Made by a program: the position numbers and the translations under genes | Assembly (NCBI RefSeq): GCF_014138435.1 | Contig: NZ_JACJIM010000013.1 | Coordinates: 1 to 59,994 of the forward strand | DNA from: Methylobacterium fujisawaense | GTDB lineage: Bacteria; Pseudomonadota; Alphaproteobacteria; Rhizobiales; Beijerinckiaceae | DNA: 59,994 nt | Direction: 5' to 3' | Shown: positions 8,524 through 16,711 of the stretch, one piece after another | How positions within the stretch are numbered: the stretch's first letter is position 1 | Layout: the number at the start of each line of letters is the position of its first letter | Notes under the pieces: generated by a model | Database searches by the model: none | What the model was told of the DNA's origin: nothing | What the model saw: the letters and a program-made list of their open reading frames with translations, nothing else

Positions 8524-9554
8524 GCGGCTGGGCGACGGCCACCGGAACCTTCGAACTCGGTGACCTGACGCTTCAGTCGGGGGCGGTGCTGCCGGGCGCG
8601 CAGCTGCGCTGGAAGACGCACGGCACCCTGTCGCCCGGGCGCGAAAATGTCGTGCTCTACCCGACGAGCTACGGAGCCCAGCATCCGGACCTCGAATGGC
8701 TGATCGGCCCCGACGGGGTGCTGGATCCCAACCGCTGGTTCATCGTCATCCCCGACATGTTCGGCAACGGGCTGTCGTCGAGCCCGTCGAACACCCCGGA
8801 CTGGCCCGCCCTCGTCACCGCCTGGGACAACGTCCACGCGCAGCGCCGCCTGCTCGCCGAGATGTGGGGGATCGAGCGCCTGCACGCCGTCTACGGCTGG
8901 TCCATGGGGGCCCAGCAGGCCTATCACTGGGCCGCCCTGTTCCCCGACCGCGTGGCCCGCGCGGTGATCAATTGCGGCAGCGCCCGCACCGCCACCCACA
9001 ACCGCGTGTTCCTGAAGGGCCTCATGGCGGTGCTGGAGGCGGCGCCGGAGCATGGCGGCGGGGGCCGCTTCTCGGCCGAGCCGGCCGACGCCCTCCGGGC
9101 CTTTGGACGCATCTATGCGGGCTGGGCGCTCAGCCAGGACTTCTACCGGGCGGACCTCCACCGCACCGCGCTCGGCGCCCCGGACCTCGACAGCTTCCTG
9201 CGCACCGACTGGGAGGAACGCTTCGCCCGCCGCCCTGCGGCCGATCTCTACGCGCAGCTCTGCACCTGGGAGGCGGGCGACATCAGCCGCGACCCGCGCT
9301 ACGGCGGCGATCTCACCCGGGCGCTCAACGCGATCACCGCCCGGCTGCTGCTGATGCCGGGCGAGACGGATCTCTACTTCCGCGTCGCCGACAACGCCGC
9401 CGAGCTGCCGCATCTGCGCGACGCCGTCCTGCAGCCGATCCCGAGCATCTGGGGCCACCGCGCCGGCAACCCGTCGATCAACCCGGCCGATGCCACCTTT
9501 CTCCGCGACACCGTGCGGGCCTTCCTCGCCACGGCCGAAGCGGGCGCGCCCTGA
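8520..9554 (+). CDS. Alpha/beta hydrolase, homoserine O-acetyltransferase (MetX)-like
   Basis: A 344-residue alpha/beta-hydrolase of the MetX-related family. The nucleophile elbow is YGWSMGAQQ with Ser128, the acid is in GETDLYF and the His in WGHRAGNP; an early PTSYG and PDMFGNGLSSSPSN are typical of this group. True MetX enzymes acylate homoserine, but many relatives of this length are uncharacterised hydrolases, and no methionine genes are near, so I do not assign that function. The GTG at 8520 overlaps the stop of the desaturase remnant. A longer frame from 8367 lies inside the desaturase sequence and is not the start. With the upstream gene broken, its promoter is uncertain. Confidence 0.82.
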   Translation: MSGWATATGTFELGDLTLQSGAVLPGAQLRWKTHGTLSPGRENVVLYPTSYGAQHPDLEWLIGPDGVLDPNRWFIVIPDMFGNGLSSSPSNTPDWPALVTAWDNVHAQRRLLAEMWGIERLHAVYGWSMGAQQAYHWAALFPDRVARAVINCGSARTATHNRVFLKGLMAVLEAAPEHGGGGRFSAEPADALRAFGRIYAGWALSQDFYRADLHRTALGAPDLDSFLRTDWEERFARRPAADLYAQLCTWEAGDISRDPRYGGDLTRALNAITARLLLMPGETDLYFRVADNAAELPHLRDAVLQPIPSIWGHRAGNPSINPADATFLRDTVRAFLATAEAGAP

Positions 9555-9601
9555 TCGGGCGCGGAGAGCGGTGACGCGCCGGCCTCAGGGCGTGCGCCGC
9601 A

Positions 9602-10498
9602 TCAGACCGCTTCCCGGTTGAGCCGAACCACAAGCTGATCGGCGAACTTCGCCGCCGCGACGGAGAGCGATCGCCCGCGCAACTGCGCGAGGACCAGCGT
9701 CATCGGCGTCAGGTCGCGGAGATCGATCGGGCGGCTGTGCAGGCGCGGGTCCTGGGGGATGCCGCTCGGGATCTGCAGGCTGATGAGATCCTCCCGCAGG
9801 ACGAGGTTGCGGAGGAATTCGAGCGAGCCCGACTCGACGACCGGCCGGAGCTCGACCCCGCGCCGGGCCAGGGCGTGCTCGATGTGATGGCGGATGGCGA
9901 GCGAGTGGTCGGGCAGGGCCAGGGCATGGCCGAGGCAGTCGCGCAGCCGGACCGGCCCAGTCTCCGACGCCAGCGGATGCCCCGTGCGCATCAGCGCGCA
10001 GAGGGTCTGGTGTCCGGAGAAGAGCGGATGCAGCTCCGCCGAAGGCGGTGGTTGCAGGATCAGGGCGAGATCGGCCTCGAACGCCGCCAGGGCCGTCACG
10101 GCCTGCGCGTGATCGCGGACCTGGACCATGAAGCCGACCTGGGGGAACCGGGCCCGGTAGGCCTCGACCTCCTCGGGCACCACCTGCGTGACGAAGGCTT
10201 GGCTGCAGGCGAGCGACACGTGACCGCGGCGCACCCCCGAAAGATCGGCGATCTGCGACCTCACGCGGTCGAGATCCGCCACCTGGTCGCGGATGTGCCG
10301 CGCGAAGAGCTCGCCGGCCGCGTTGAGCCGCATCCCCTGCGGCAGGCGCTCGAAGATCGGCGTGCCGAGCTCGTATTCGAGATCCTGGATCTGCCGCGTC
10401 AGGGCCGAGGGCGTCAGGTTCAGCCGCTCCGCGGCGCGCCGGATCGAGCCGGCACGTGCGACCTCGGCGACGTAGGTGACGGTGCGCAGATGCTTCAC
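9602..10498 (-). CDS. LysR-family transcriptional regulator
   Basis: A 298-residue LysR regulator. The N-terminal winged HTH (about 1-60) reads HLRTVTYVAEVARAGSIRRAAERLNLTPSALTRQIQDLE, followed by the LysR substrate-binding domain. The chosen GTG at 10498 puts the HTH at the very N-terminus as usual; the frame runs open further upstream to 10729, but that part overlaps the divergent gene and is not conserved in type. It is divergent from the SsuABC-type transporter operon at 10617 and probably controls it; a TTGC-N7-GCAA site lies between them at 10519-10533. The effector is likely an amide or ureide handled by that operon (inference). Confidence 0.9.
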   Translation of the reverse strand: MKHLRTVTYVAEVARAGSIRRAAERLNLTPSALTRQIQDLEYELGTPIFERLPQGMRLNAAGELFARHIRDQVADLDRVRSQIADLSGVRRGHVSLACSQAFVTQVVPEEVEAYRARFPQVGFMVQVRDHAQAVTALAAFEADLALILQPPPSAELHPLFSGHQTLCALMRTGHPLASETGPVRLRDCLGHALALPDHSLAIRHHIEHALARRGVELRPVVESGSLEFLRNLVLREDLISLQIPSGIPQDPRLHSRPIDLRDLTPMTLVLAQLRGRSLSVAAAKFADQLVVRLNREAV

Positions 10499-10518
10499 GC
10501 CGGCATCGTGCGCCCCCG

Positions 10519-10533
10519 TTGCCGAAGATGCAA
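10519..10533. promoter_or_regulatory. Putative LysR operator (T-N11-A dyad)
   Basis: TTGC, seven bases, GCAA: a symmetric LysR-type T-N11-A box placed 21 bases from the LysR start and 84 bases before the transporter start. A second TTGCAA lies near 10559. Position and symmetry fit an autoregulatory and activating site of the adjacent regulator; no binding data. Confidence 0.6.
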
Positions 10534-10616
10534 CGACACGCTCAGAAAATAGCACTTCCTTGCAACAGGGAGCGCACCTAGCGTCACGGCGATAGCGACC
10601 CTGCAGGAGCCGTTCG

Positions 10617-11567
10617 ATGATCCGCCGCCGCACCCTCCTGGCCGGTCTCGGGGCCGGCTTCGCCCTCGGCCCCCTGTCGCGGGCACGCGCCGCGGGCACG
10701 CCGGTCACGATCCGGATGGGCTCGCTCAAGCTGATCCACTCGATCGCGCCGAGCTTCTATGAGCGCTTCACCCCCGCGGGCGTGACCGTGGAGGTGGTGC
10801 CCTTCGAGAGCCCCACCGAGTGCAAGAACGCCGTGGTCACCAAGTCGGTGGATTTCGGCACCTTCGGCATCGCCGCCGCGACGCTGGGCGCCGCCGCCGG
10901 CGAGCCACTCGTGGTGATCGCCTCCACCTGCAACCGCGGGATGGCGGTGATCGCCAAGAAGGGCTCCGAGATCCACGCCATCAAGGACCTGCGCGGCAAG
11001 CGCGTCGCGATCTGGCCCGGCAGCACCCAGGAGGTCTTCGTCCTGGAGCGGATGCGCATGGAGGGGCTGTCCGTGAAGGACATCACCCCCGTGCGCGTCT
11101 CCTTCTCGGAGATGCATATCGCGCTCGCCCGCGGCGACGTCGACGCCTATGTCGGCGCCGAGCCGGGGCCCGGCGTCAGCCTCGCCTCGGGCGTCGGCCA
11201 GCTCGTCGAGTACCCCTACGGCACCGAGATGGGCGCGCTGAACATGGTGTTCGGCGCCCACCGCGACACGCTGGCCGAGCGGCCGGACCTCGTCCGGACC
11301 ATGCTGGAGATCCACCGCAAGGCGACGGACTTCGCGGCCGGCGACCGCGACGCGATGATCGCCATGGCGGTGGCCAAGCTCGGGCAGAAGCGCGAGGCGC
11401 TGGAACTCTCGGCCCCGAACGTCGAGCTGACCTGGCGCCTCGGGCCGAACGAGGTCCGGCAGGCCGACGCCTACGCGCAGCACATGCTGGCGCTCAAGCA
11501 GATCAAGCGGCTGCCGGAGCCCGGCTTCATCGACACCCGCTTCGTCGACGCGCTGGGGCGGGCGTGA
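10617..11567 (+). CDS. SsuA/TauA/NMT1-type ABC transporter substrate-binding protein
   Basis: A 316-residue periplasmic binding protein of the nitrate/sulfonate/taurine group. It begins with a twin-arginine signal (MIRRRTLLAGLGAGFALG, cleavage after about ARAAG). The mature part has the typical start TIRMGSLKLIHS, then AVVTKSVDFGTFGIAA and LRGKRVAIWPGSTQEVF. The GTG of the permease overlaps its stop (GTGA). No sulfonate genes are present; the operon continues with an allophanate hydrolase, so a nitrogen compound (pyrimidine-, ureide- or amide-like) is more likely as ligand. Members of this group carry thiamine precursors, hydroxymethylpyrimidines, riboflavin and cyanate as well, so the ligand is open. 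Confidence 0.9.
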   Translation: MIRRRTLLAGLGAGFALGPLSRARAAGTPVTIRMGSLKLIHSIAPSFYERFTPAGVTVEVVPFESPTECKNAVVTKSVDFGTFGIAAATLGAAAGEPLVVIASTCNRGMAVIAKKGSEIHAIKDLRGKRVAIWPGSTQEVFVLERMRMEGLSVKDITPVRVSFSEMHIALARGDVDAYVGAEPGPGVSLASGVGQLVEYPYGTEMGALNMVFGAHRDTLAERPDLVRTMLEIHRKATDFAAGDRDAMIAMAVAKLGQKREALELSAPNVELTWRLGPNEVRQADAYAQHMLALKQIKRLPEPGFIDTRFVDALGRA

Positions 11568-12433
11568 GCACCGGCATCGAGGCCGGCGCCCTGCCGGCAG
11601 CGGCGCCGGTGACGCCGGCCCCGGCCCGCGGGGCCGGCCGGGCCGGGGCCGGGCTCGCCCACCTGCGCCGGCTGGCCCTCGCCTGCGTGGTGCCGGCCGT
11701 GCTCGTCGCGGTCTGGCAGGTCACTACCGCGGGCCGGCCCTACAGCCTAATCCCGCCCCCCGCGGAGGTCTGGGCCGAGATGCGGGACCTCGCCGTCGGG
11801 GGCGTCAACGACGACGCGTTCAGCGGCACGCTCTGGACCCATCTCGCGGCGTCGCTGAGCCGGGTCTATGGCGGCTTCGCGCTGGCCGCCGCCGCCGCCC
11901 TGCCGCTCGGCCTGCTGATCGGCCGCGTGCCCCTGATCCGGGCGCTGCTGGACCCCGTCCTGCAGGTGCTGCGCCCCGTCCCGGTCACCGCGTGGCTGCC
12001 GCTGGCCATGATCCTGTTCGGCCTCGGGCCGCGCTCGGCCTTCTTCCTCGTGTTCCTCGGGGCGTTCTACCCGATCCTGGTCAACACCGTGTTCGGGGTC
12101 CGCTCGGTGGAGCCGCGCCTGTTCGAGGCGGCCGCGATGCTGGGCTGCACCGGCCCGGCGCAGTTCGTCCGGGTGGTGCTGCCGGCGGCGCTGCCATCGA
12201 TCTTCACCGGCCTGCGGCTCGGCCTCGGCTTCGCCTGGGTGGTGATCGTGGTCGGCGAGATGACCGGGGTCCAGACCGGCCTCGGCGCGATCATCATGGA
12301 GGCGCGCCAGCTCTCGCGCACCGAGATCGTGATCTGCGGCATGGCGGTGATCGGGGTCGCGGGCTTCGTGTCCGACTGGCTGGTCATGCAGCTCGGCCGC
12401 CGGCTGCTCGCCTGGAGCCCCAATCATGGCTGA
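11564..12433 (+). CDS. SsuC-type ABC transporter permease
   Basis: A 289-residue inner-membrane permease of the BPD_transp_1 family. After a proline/alanine-rich cytoplasmic arm the first helix is at about 40-60, and five more follow. The EAA motif reads EAAAMLGCTGPAQFVRVVLPAALPSIFTGLRLGLGFAW, characteristic of SsuC/TauC. The start is the GTG at 11564 that overlaps the stop of the binding-protein gene; the frame is open much further upstream but that is the shadow of the preceding gene. Its 3' end overlaps the ATPase gene by 8 bases. Confidence 0.93.
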   Translation: MSTGIEAGALPAAAPVTPAPARGAGRAGAGLAHLRRLALACVVPAVLVAVWQVTTAGRPYSLIPPPAEVWAEMRDLAVGGVNDDAFSGTLWTHLAASLSRVYGGFALAAAAALPLGLLIGRVPLIRALLDPVLQVLRPVPVTAWLPLAMILFGLGPRSAFFLVFLGAFYPILVNTVFGVRSVEPRLFEAAAMLGCTGPAQFVRVVLPAALPSIFTGLRLGLGFAWVVIVVGEMTGVQTGLGAIIMEARQLSRTEIVICGMAVIGVAGFVSDWLVMQLGRRLLAWSPNHG

Positions 12434-13208
12434 TCCGACGATCCCGATCCTCGACATGCGGGCGGTCTCCAAGACCTACGCGGCCGGCGTCCGCCGGACC
12501 GAGGCCCTGCGCGAGGCGAACCTCACCGTGGGACGCGGCGAGTTCGTATGCCTGCTCGGCGCCTCGGGCTGCGGGAAGTCGACGCTGCTGCGGGTCGCCG
12601 CCGGCTTCGAGGCCCCGACCGCCGGGGAGGCCCTGATGTGGGGCAAGCCGATCGCCGGGCCGGGGCCGAGCCGCGGCATGGTCTTCCAGGATTACGGCCT
12701 GTTCCCGTGGCTCACCGTGCGCGACAATATCGGCTTCGGCCCGAAGGCCCGCGGGCGGCCCGCCGCCGAGGTGCGCGACACCGCCGAGCGCTACATCGCC
12801 CTGGTCGGCCTCCAGGCCTTCGCCGACGCCTACCCGCACCAGCTCTCGGGCGGGATGAAGCAGCGGGTCGCCATCGCGCGGGTGCTCGCCAATGAGGCCG
12901 AGGTCGTGCTGATGGACGAGCCCTTCGGGGCGCTCGACGCCATGACCCGCGAGCGGCTGCAGGACGAGCTGCTCGATCTCTGGTCGCGGACGGGGCTGAC
13001 GATCCTGTTCGTCACCCACGCCATCGAGGAGGCGATTTTTCTCGCCGACCGCATCGTGATGATGTCGCCCGGCCCCGGCCGGATCGAGGCGATCCATCCG
13101 GTCGAGCTGCCGCGGCGGCGCGACGTGTCGAGCCCGGCCTTCAACGACCTGCGCCGGATGCTCGCGGCCCAGCTCCACAGCCACCACGCCCCGCGGGCCG
13201 CCGCCTGA
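12426..13208 (+). CDS. SsuB-type ABC transporter ATP-binding protein
   Basis: A 260-residue ABC ATPase energising the preceding permease. It shows Walker A GASGCGKST at about 41-49, a Q-loop in MVFQDYGLFPWLTV, the signature LSGGMKQRVAIARVLA and Walker B VVLMDEPFGALDAMTR with the H-loop FVTHAIEEA. These are hallmarks of the nitrate/sulfonate/taurine family. The ATG at 12426 overlaps the permease gene by 8 bases, and its TGA overlaps the ATG of the next gene by one base (TGATG), so the hydrolase genes downstream belong to the same transcript. Confidence 0.95.
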   Translation: MADPTIPILDMRAVSKTYAAGVRRTEALREANLTVGRGEFVCLLGASGCGKSTLLRVAAGFEAPTAGEALMWGKPIAGPGPSRGMVFQDYGLFPWLTVRDNIGFGPKARGRPAAEVRDTAERYIALVGLQAFADAYPHQLSGGMKQRVAIARVLANEAEVVLMDEPFGALDAMTRERLQDELLDLWSRTGLTILFVTHAIEEAIFLADRIVMMSPGPGRIEAIHPVELPRRRDVSSPAFNDLRRMLAAQLHSHHAPRAAA

Positions 13209-14122
13209 TGGACACCGCCCCCGACAATCCCCGCCGGCCCGAGAACCGGCTCGCCTACCGCGCCGCCGTGGACCGGCCGCGCCTGACCCTGCCCGGGGGC
13301 AAGCACGTCGCCGTCTGGCCGGTGGTCAATGTCGAGCACTGGCTCATCGACCATCCGATGCCGCGCCAGATCCTGGTGCCGCCGACCGCCGCGAGCCTGC
13401 TCCCGGACATCCCGAACTGGGCGTGGCACGAGTACGGGATGCGGGTCGGCTTCTGGCGCTTCCTCGAGGCTTTTTCCAGCCGCGGCATCCGCCCGACCCT
13501 GTCGATCAACGGCTCGGTCTGCACGGCCTATCCCCGCATCGCCGAGGCCGCCCATGCGGCCGGCTGGGAGTTCATGGCCCACGGCTTCCATCAGGTTCCG
13601 ACCCACCGGGTCGAGGACCAGCCGGAGATGATTTCTCGCACCATCGCGGCGATCACCGCGACCACGGGGCGTCCGCCGCGCGGCTGGCTGGGGCCGGGCC
13701 TCACCGAAACCCTCGACACGCCCGACCACCTGCACGCGGCCGGCGTCGACTATGTCGGCGACTTCGTGGTCGACGATCGGCCCTGTCGGGTGGCGACACG
13801 CACGGGGTCCCTCGTGGCGCTGCCCTACTCGGTGGAGCTGAACGACATCCCGCTGCTCGCCATCCAACACCACCGGGCCGACGAGTTCGTGGAGCGGGCG
13901 CTCGCCAACCTCGACCGCCTCGCCGCCGAGGCGGCGGGTCCCGGCCCCCTCGGCGGCGCCAAGGTGATGGGCTTCGCGATCCACCCCTACATCACCGGCG
14001 TCCCGCACCGGATCGGCCTGCTGGAGCGGCTGCTCGACGCGATCCTGGTGCGCAGCGACGCGGTGTTCATGCAGGGGGGCGAGATCCTCGACTGGTACCG
14101 CGCCACCGGCGACGAATCCTGA
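13208..14122 (+). CDS. Polysaccharide-deacetylase-fold hydrolase, PuuE allantoinase-like
   Basis: A 304-residue NodB-fold hydrolase. The segment WPVVNVEHWLID at about 38-49, WHEYGMRVGFWRFLEAFSSRGIRPTLSING and WEFMAHGFHQVPTHR resemble the PuuE/HpxB group of metal-independent allantoinases and related enzymes acting on small cyclic amides rather than on chitin. There is no signal peptide, consistent with a cytoplasmic small-molecule enzyme. It lies between the ABC transporter and allophanate hydrolase genes (1-base overlap upstream, 21-base gap downstream). Inference: it hydrolyses the imported compound, possibly yielding allophanate or a precursor. Allantoinase activity itself is possible but allophanate is not an allantoin product, so I leave the substrate open. 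Confidence 0.8.
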   Translation: MDTAPDNPRRPENRLAYRAAVDRPRLTLPGGKHVAVWPVVNVEHWLIDHPMPRQILVPPTAASLLPDIPNWAWHEYGMRVGFWRFLEAFSSRGIRPTLSINGSVCTAYPRIAEAAHAAGWEFMAHGFHQVPTHRVEDQPEMISRTIAAITATTGRPPRGWLGPGLTETLDTPDHLHAAGVDYVGDFVVDDRPCRVATRTGSLVALPYSVELNDIPLLAIQHHRADEFVERALANLDRLAAEAAGPGPLGGAKVMGFAIHPYITGVPHRIGLLERLLDAILVRSDAVFMQGGEILDWYRATGDES

Positions 14123-14143
14123 GCAGCGACCCGAGGAACCGCC

Positions 14144-15949
14144 GTGCCGCCCTTCCCGACGATCCCGCTCCTGCACGCGGCCTACGCCGACGGCCGCGAC
14201 CCGCGCACCGTCGTGGCCGAGGCCTACCGCCGGCTCGCCGCGGTTGACGACCCCGGCATCTTCCTGGCCCTGGTGCCGGAGGCCGAGGCGCTGGCGCAGG
14301 CGGCCGCGCTCCCGCCCTTCGACCCTGTGTCGAGGCCGCTCTGGGGCGTGCCCTTCGCCGTCAAGGACAACATCGACGTGGCCGGCCTGCCGACCACCGC
14401 GGCCTGCCCGGACTTCGCCTACACCCCGACCGAGACCGCGCCCGCCGTGGCCCGTTTACAGGCGGCCGGGGCGATCCTGATCGGCAAGACCAACCTCGAC
14501 CAGTTCGCCACCGGCCTCGTCGGCCTGCGCACGCCCGACCCGGTCCCGCGCAACGCCATCGATCCGGCCTACGTGCCGGGGGGCTCCAGCAGCGGCTCGG
14601 CCGTCGCGGTCGCCCACGGAATCGTCGCCTTCGCCCTCGGGACCGACACGGCAGGCTCGGGGCGGGTGCCGGCGGCGCTCAACAACGTCGTCGGTTTGAA
14701 ACCCTCCCTGGGGTCAATCTCCAGCCGCGGCATGCTGCCGGCCTGCCGGACCCTCGATACGCTCTCCGTGTTCGCCGGCACCGTCGCCGACGCCGACGCC
14801 GCCTTCCGGGTCATGCTGGGCTTCGACAGCGCCGATCCCTGGTCGCGGGCCTTGCCGGTGCCGCCCGCACCGGCCGGCCTTCCACCGGGCCTGCGGCTGG
14901 GCCTTCCCGATGCGGCGAGCCTCCGTTTCGGCGGCGACGGCCACTCGGAGGCGGCCTTCGCGGCGACGATTGCCGATCTGGAGACCCTCGCCGGGGCGGC
15001 GCTGCCGGTCGATTTCGCGCCGATGTTCGCCGTCGCGGCCCTGCTCTACGACGGGCCCTGGGTCGCCGAGCGCTACGCGGCGATCCGGCCGATCATGGAG
15101 ACGCGCCCCGAGATCCTGCACCCGACGACACGGGCGGTGATCGCCGCCGCCGGCCGCTACAGCGCCGCCGACGCCTTCGCGGGACTCTACAGCCTGGCGG
15201 ATCTGCGACGGCACGCGGACGCGGTCTGGGACCGGGTCGACGTGCTCGCCGTGCCGACCTATCCGCGTCCCCAGACCTGCGCGGCGGTGGCCGCCGACCC
15301 GATCGGCCCGAACAGCGAGCTCGGCACCTACACCAACTTCGTCAACCTGCTCGACTGGTGTGCCCTCGCGGTCCCGGGGCGGCCCCGCGCCGACGGCTTT
15401 CCTTCGGGGATCACCCTGCTCGCGCCGCGTGGCTCCGATGGGCTCCTCGCCGCCCTGGGCGCCCGCCTGCACGCGGCCGCGGCCGGCCGGATCGGCGCGG
15501 GGGCGACGCCCGTGCCGGCCGTGGCGCCGGGTCCGGCCCGCGGATGGCCCGGCGAGATCGAACTGGCGGTCGTCGGGGCGCATCTGTCGGGCCTGCCGCT
15601 GAACCGCGAACTCGCCGCGCACGGCGCCCGGTATCTGCGGACGGTGGCGACCCGACCGGAGTACCGCCTCTACGCCCTGCCCGGCGGACCGCCGCATCGT
15701 CCCGGACTGCTCCGGGTGGCCGAGGGCGACGGCGGCGCGATCGAGACGGAGGTCTGGGCCCTGCCGCCCGCCGCCTTCGGGGCCTTCGTGGCGGCCATCC
15801 CGGAACCGCTCGGGATCGGCACCCTGCGGCTCGCCGACGGGACCGCGCCGAAGGGCTTCCTGGTGGAGACGGCGGGCGTCGCGGGGGCCGCCGACATCAC
15901 GCAGTTCGGCGGCTGGCGCCGCTACCTGGCCAGCCGCGCCGCGGCATAG
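14144..15949 (+). CDS. atzF: Allophanate hydrolase
   Basis: A 601-residue cytoplasmic enzyme that splits allophanate to ammonium and CO2. The N-terminal amidase domain (about 1-440) has Lys74 in FAVKDNIDVAG, the Ser cluster at 148-150 in GGSSSGSAVA and Ser172 in GTDTAGSGRVPA. The C-terminal domain (about 465-600) is the allophanate-hydrolase-specific one, with ELAVVGAHLSGLPLN, YRLYALPGG and the ending GFLVETAG..DITQFGGWR. Both domains and the length fit AtzF/DUR1-type enzymes. The start is a GTG at 14144 preceded by GAGGAA. No urea carboxylase gene is in the window, so allophanate is expected from another route such as biuret or cyanurate, or from the upstream PuuE-like enzyme. It is the last gene of the LysR-divergent operon. 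Confidence 0.95.
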   Translation: MPPFPTIPLLHAAYADGRDPRTVVAEAYRRLAAVDDPGIFLALVPEAEALAQAAALPPFDPVSRPLWGVPFAVKDNIDVAGLPTTAACPDFAYTPTETAPAVARLQAAGAILIGKTNLDQFATGLVGLRTPDPVPRNAIDPAYVPGGSSSGSAVAVAHGIVAFALGTDTAGSGRVPAALNNVVGLKPSLGSISSRGMLPACRTLDTLSVFAGTVADADAAFRVMLGFDSADPWSRALPVPPAPAGLPPGLRLGLPDAASLRFGGDGHSEAAFAATIADLETLAGAALPVDFAPMFAVAALLYDGPWVAERYAAIRPIMETRPEILHPTTRAVIAAAGRYSAADAFAGLYSLADLRRHADAVWDRVDVLAVPTYPRPQTCAAVAADPIGPNSELGTYTNFVNLLDWCALAVPGRPRADGFPSGITLLAPRGSDGLLAALGARLHAAAAGRIGAGATPVPAVAPGPARGWPGEIELAVVGAHLSGLPLNRELAAHGARYLRTVATRPEYRLYALPGGPPHRPGLLRVAEGDGGAIETEVWALPPAAFGAFVAAIPEPLGIGTLRLADGTAPKGFLVETAGVAGAADITQFGGWRRYLASRAAA

Positions 15950-16201
15950 CTGATTGGGCGATGCCAAAATCCACTCCGATGCGGTCGCAGCGCCGATCCA
16001 CGCGCGCCTGACAAGCGCCCGCAAACCCAAGCGTACGGAGACCGCAGAACCGAGCGCCGGTTACGTGAATCGGCGGCCGCCGGCCCGGATCGCGGGCTTC
16101 GCGGCACGAAAGCGCCGCGGTCGGCCCGTCGCGGCCGGTCCGCTTCTTGCTGATCCTCCGCCCGAAGAGTGCCCCGAGGCTGCCGAACCGGGAGACCCTG
16201 C

Positions 16202-16555
16202 ATGCGTCGATCCCTGCACACGGACGAGGAGATCGCTTTCCTGCTGGACGAGGCCGCGCGGGGCATACCGATCGCCGCGATCTGCGCCAGCGCCCATGTC
16301 TCGCTCGGCACCTTCTACCGCTGGCGAAGACGCCTCGGCGGCCTGAAGCCCGCCGGTGTGGCCCGGCTCGATCAGGTCGAGCGGGAGAATGCCGGCCTCC
16401 GGGCGGAGGTGCTGCGGCTTCGGGCAGCCCTGCTCGTCCAGCCGGGGCGCGGGGCACCGGCTACGACGGAGCGCGCGAGCCTGAGCCAGCCGCCGCACCA
16501 TCGCGGCGCCCAAGCCTGTGTCGGCCGGTTCGCCTTCGGACGCAGTGCGAACTGA
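16202..16555 (+). CDS. Solitary transposase OrfA-like HTH protein
   Basis: A 117-residue protein matching IS3-type OrfA: an N-terminal HTH (SLHTDEEIAFLLDEAARGIPIAAICASAHVSLGTFYRWRRRLGGL) followed by a leucine-zipper-like helix (RLDQVERENAGLRAEVLRLRAAL). OrfA normally precedes OrfB, but no integrase frame follows; instead there is a large hairpin and a convergent gene. The C-terminal 40 residues are not OrfA-like. It may be a remnant or a co-opted DNA-binding protein. The start at 16202 is the Met directly before the conserved region; an in-frame start at 16169 is possible. Confidence 0.65.
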   Translation: MRRSLHTDEEIAFLLDEAARGIPIAAICASAHVSLGTFYRWRRRLGGLKPAGVARLDQVERENAGLRAEVLRLRAALLVQPGRGAPATTERASLSQPPHHRGAQACVGRFAFGRSAN

Positions 16556-16576
16556 GGCGGTCTCCATCTGCAGGAA

Positions 16577-16704
16577 TCGGCTGATGCTGCCTCCCCGTCA
16601 TCGCGAGCGCAGCGAAGCGAACCAGGGCAGCGGGACCGTTGAACGTAGCGCTGCTGGATTGCTTCGCTGCGCTCGCAAAGACGGAGGAGGCAGCATCAGC
16701 CGAG
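16577..16704. repeat. Large imperfect inverted repeat (about 50-base arms)
   Basis: Left arm 16577-16625 and right arm 16654-16704 are about 90 % complementary around a 28-base loop. The arms contain the widespread GCGAGCGCAGCGAAGC motif, flanked on the outside by GGCTGATGCTGCC and its complement. It sits between convergent genes, right after the OrfA-like stop and 7 bases from the acetamidase stop, so the RNA hairpin could end transcription from both sides. It has the look of a REP/MITE-type mobile palindrome. Confidence 0.85.
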
Positions 16705-16711
16705 AATGCGC

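Noticed and set aside
14144..15949. Urea carboxylase-linked urea amidolyase pathway
   Set aside because: Only the allophanate hydrolase half is present; no biotin carboxylase or carboxyltransferase frame was found in the window.
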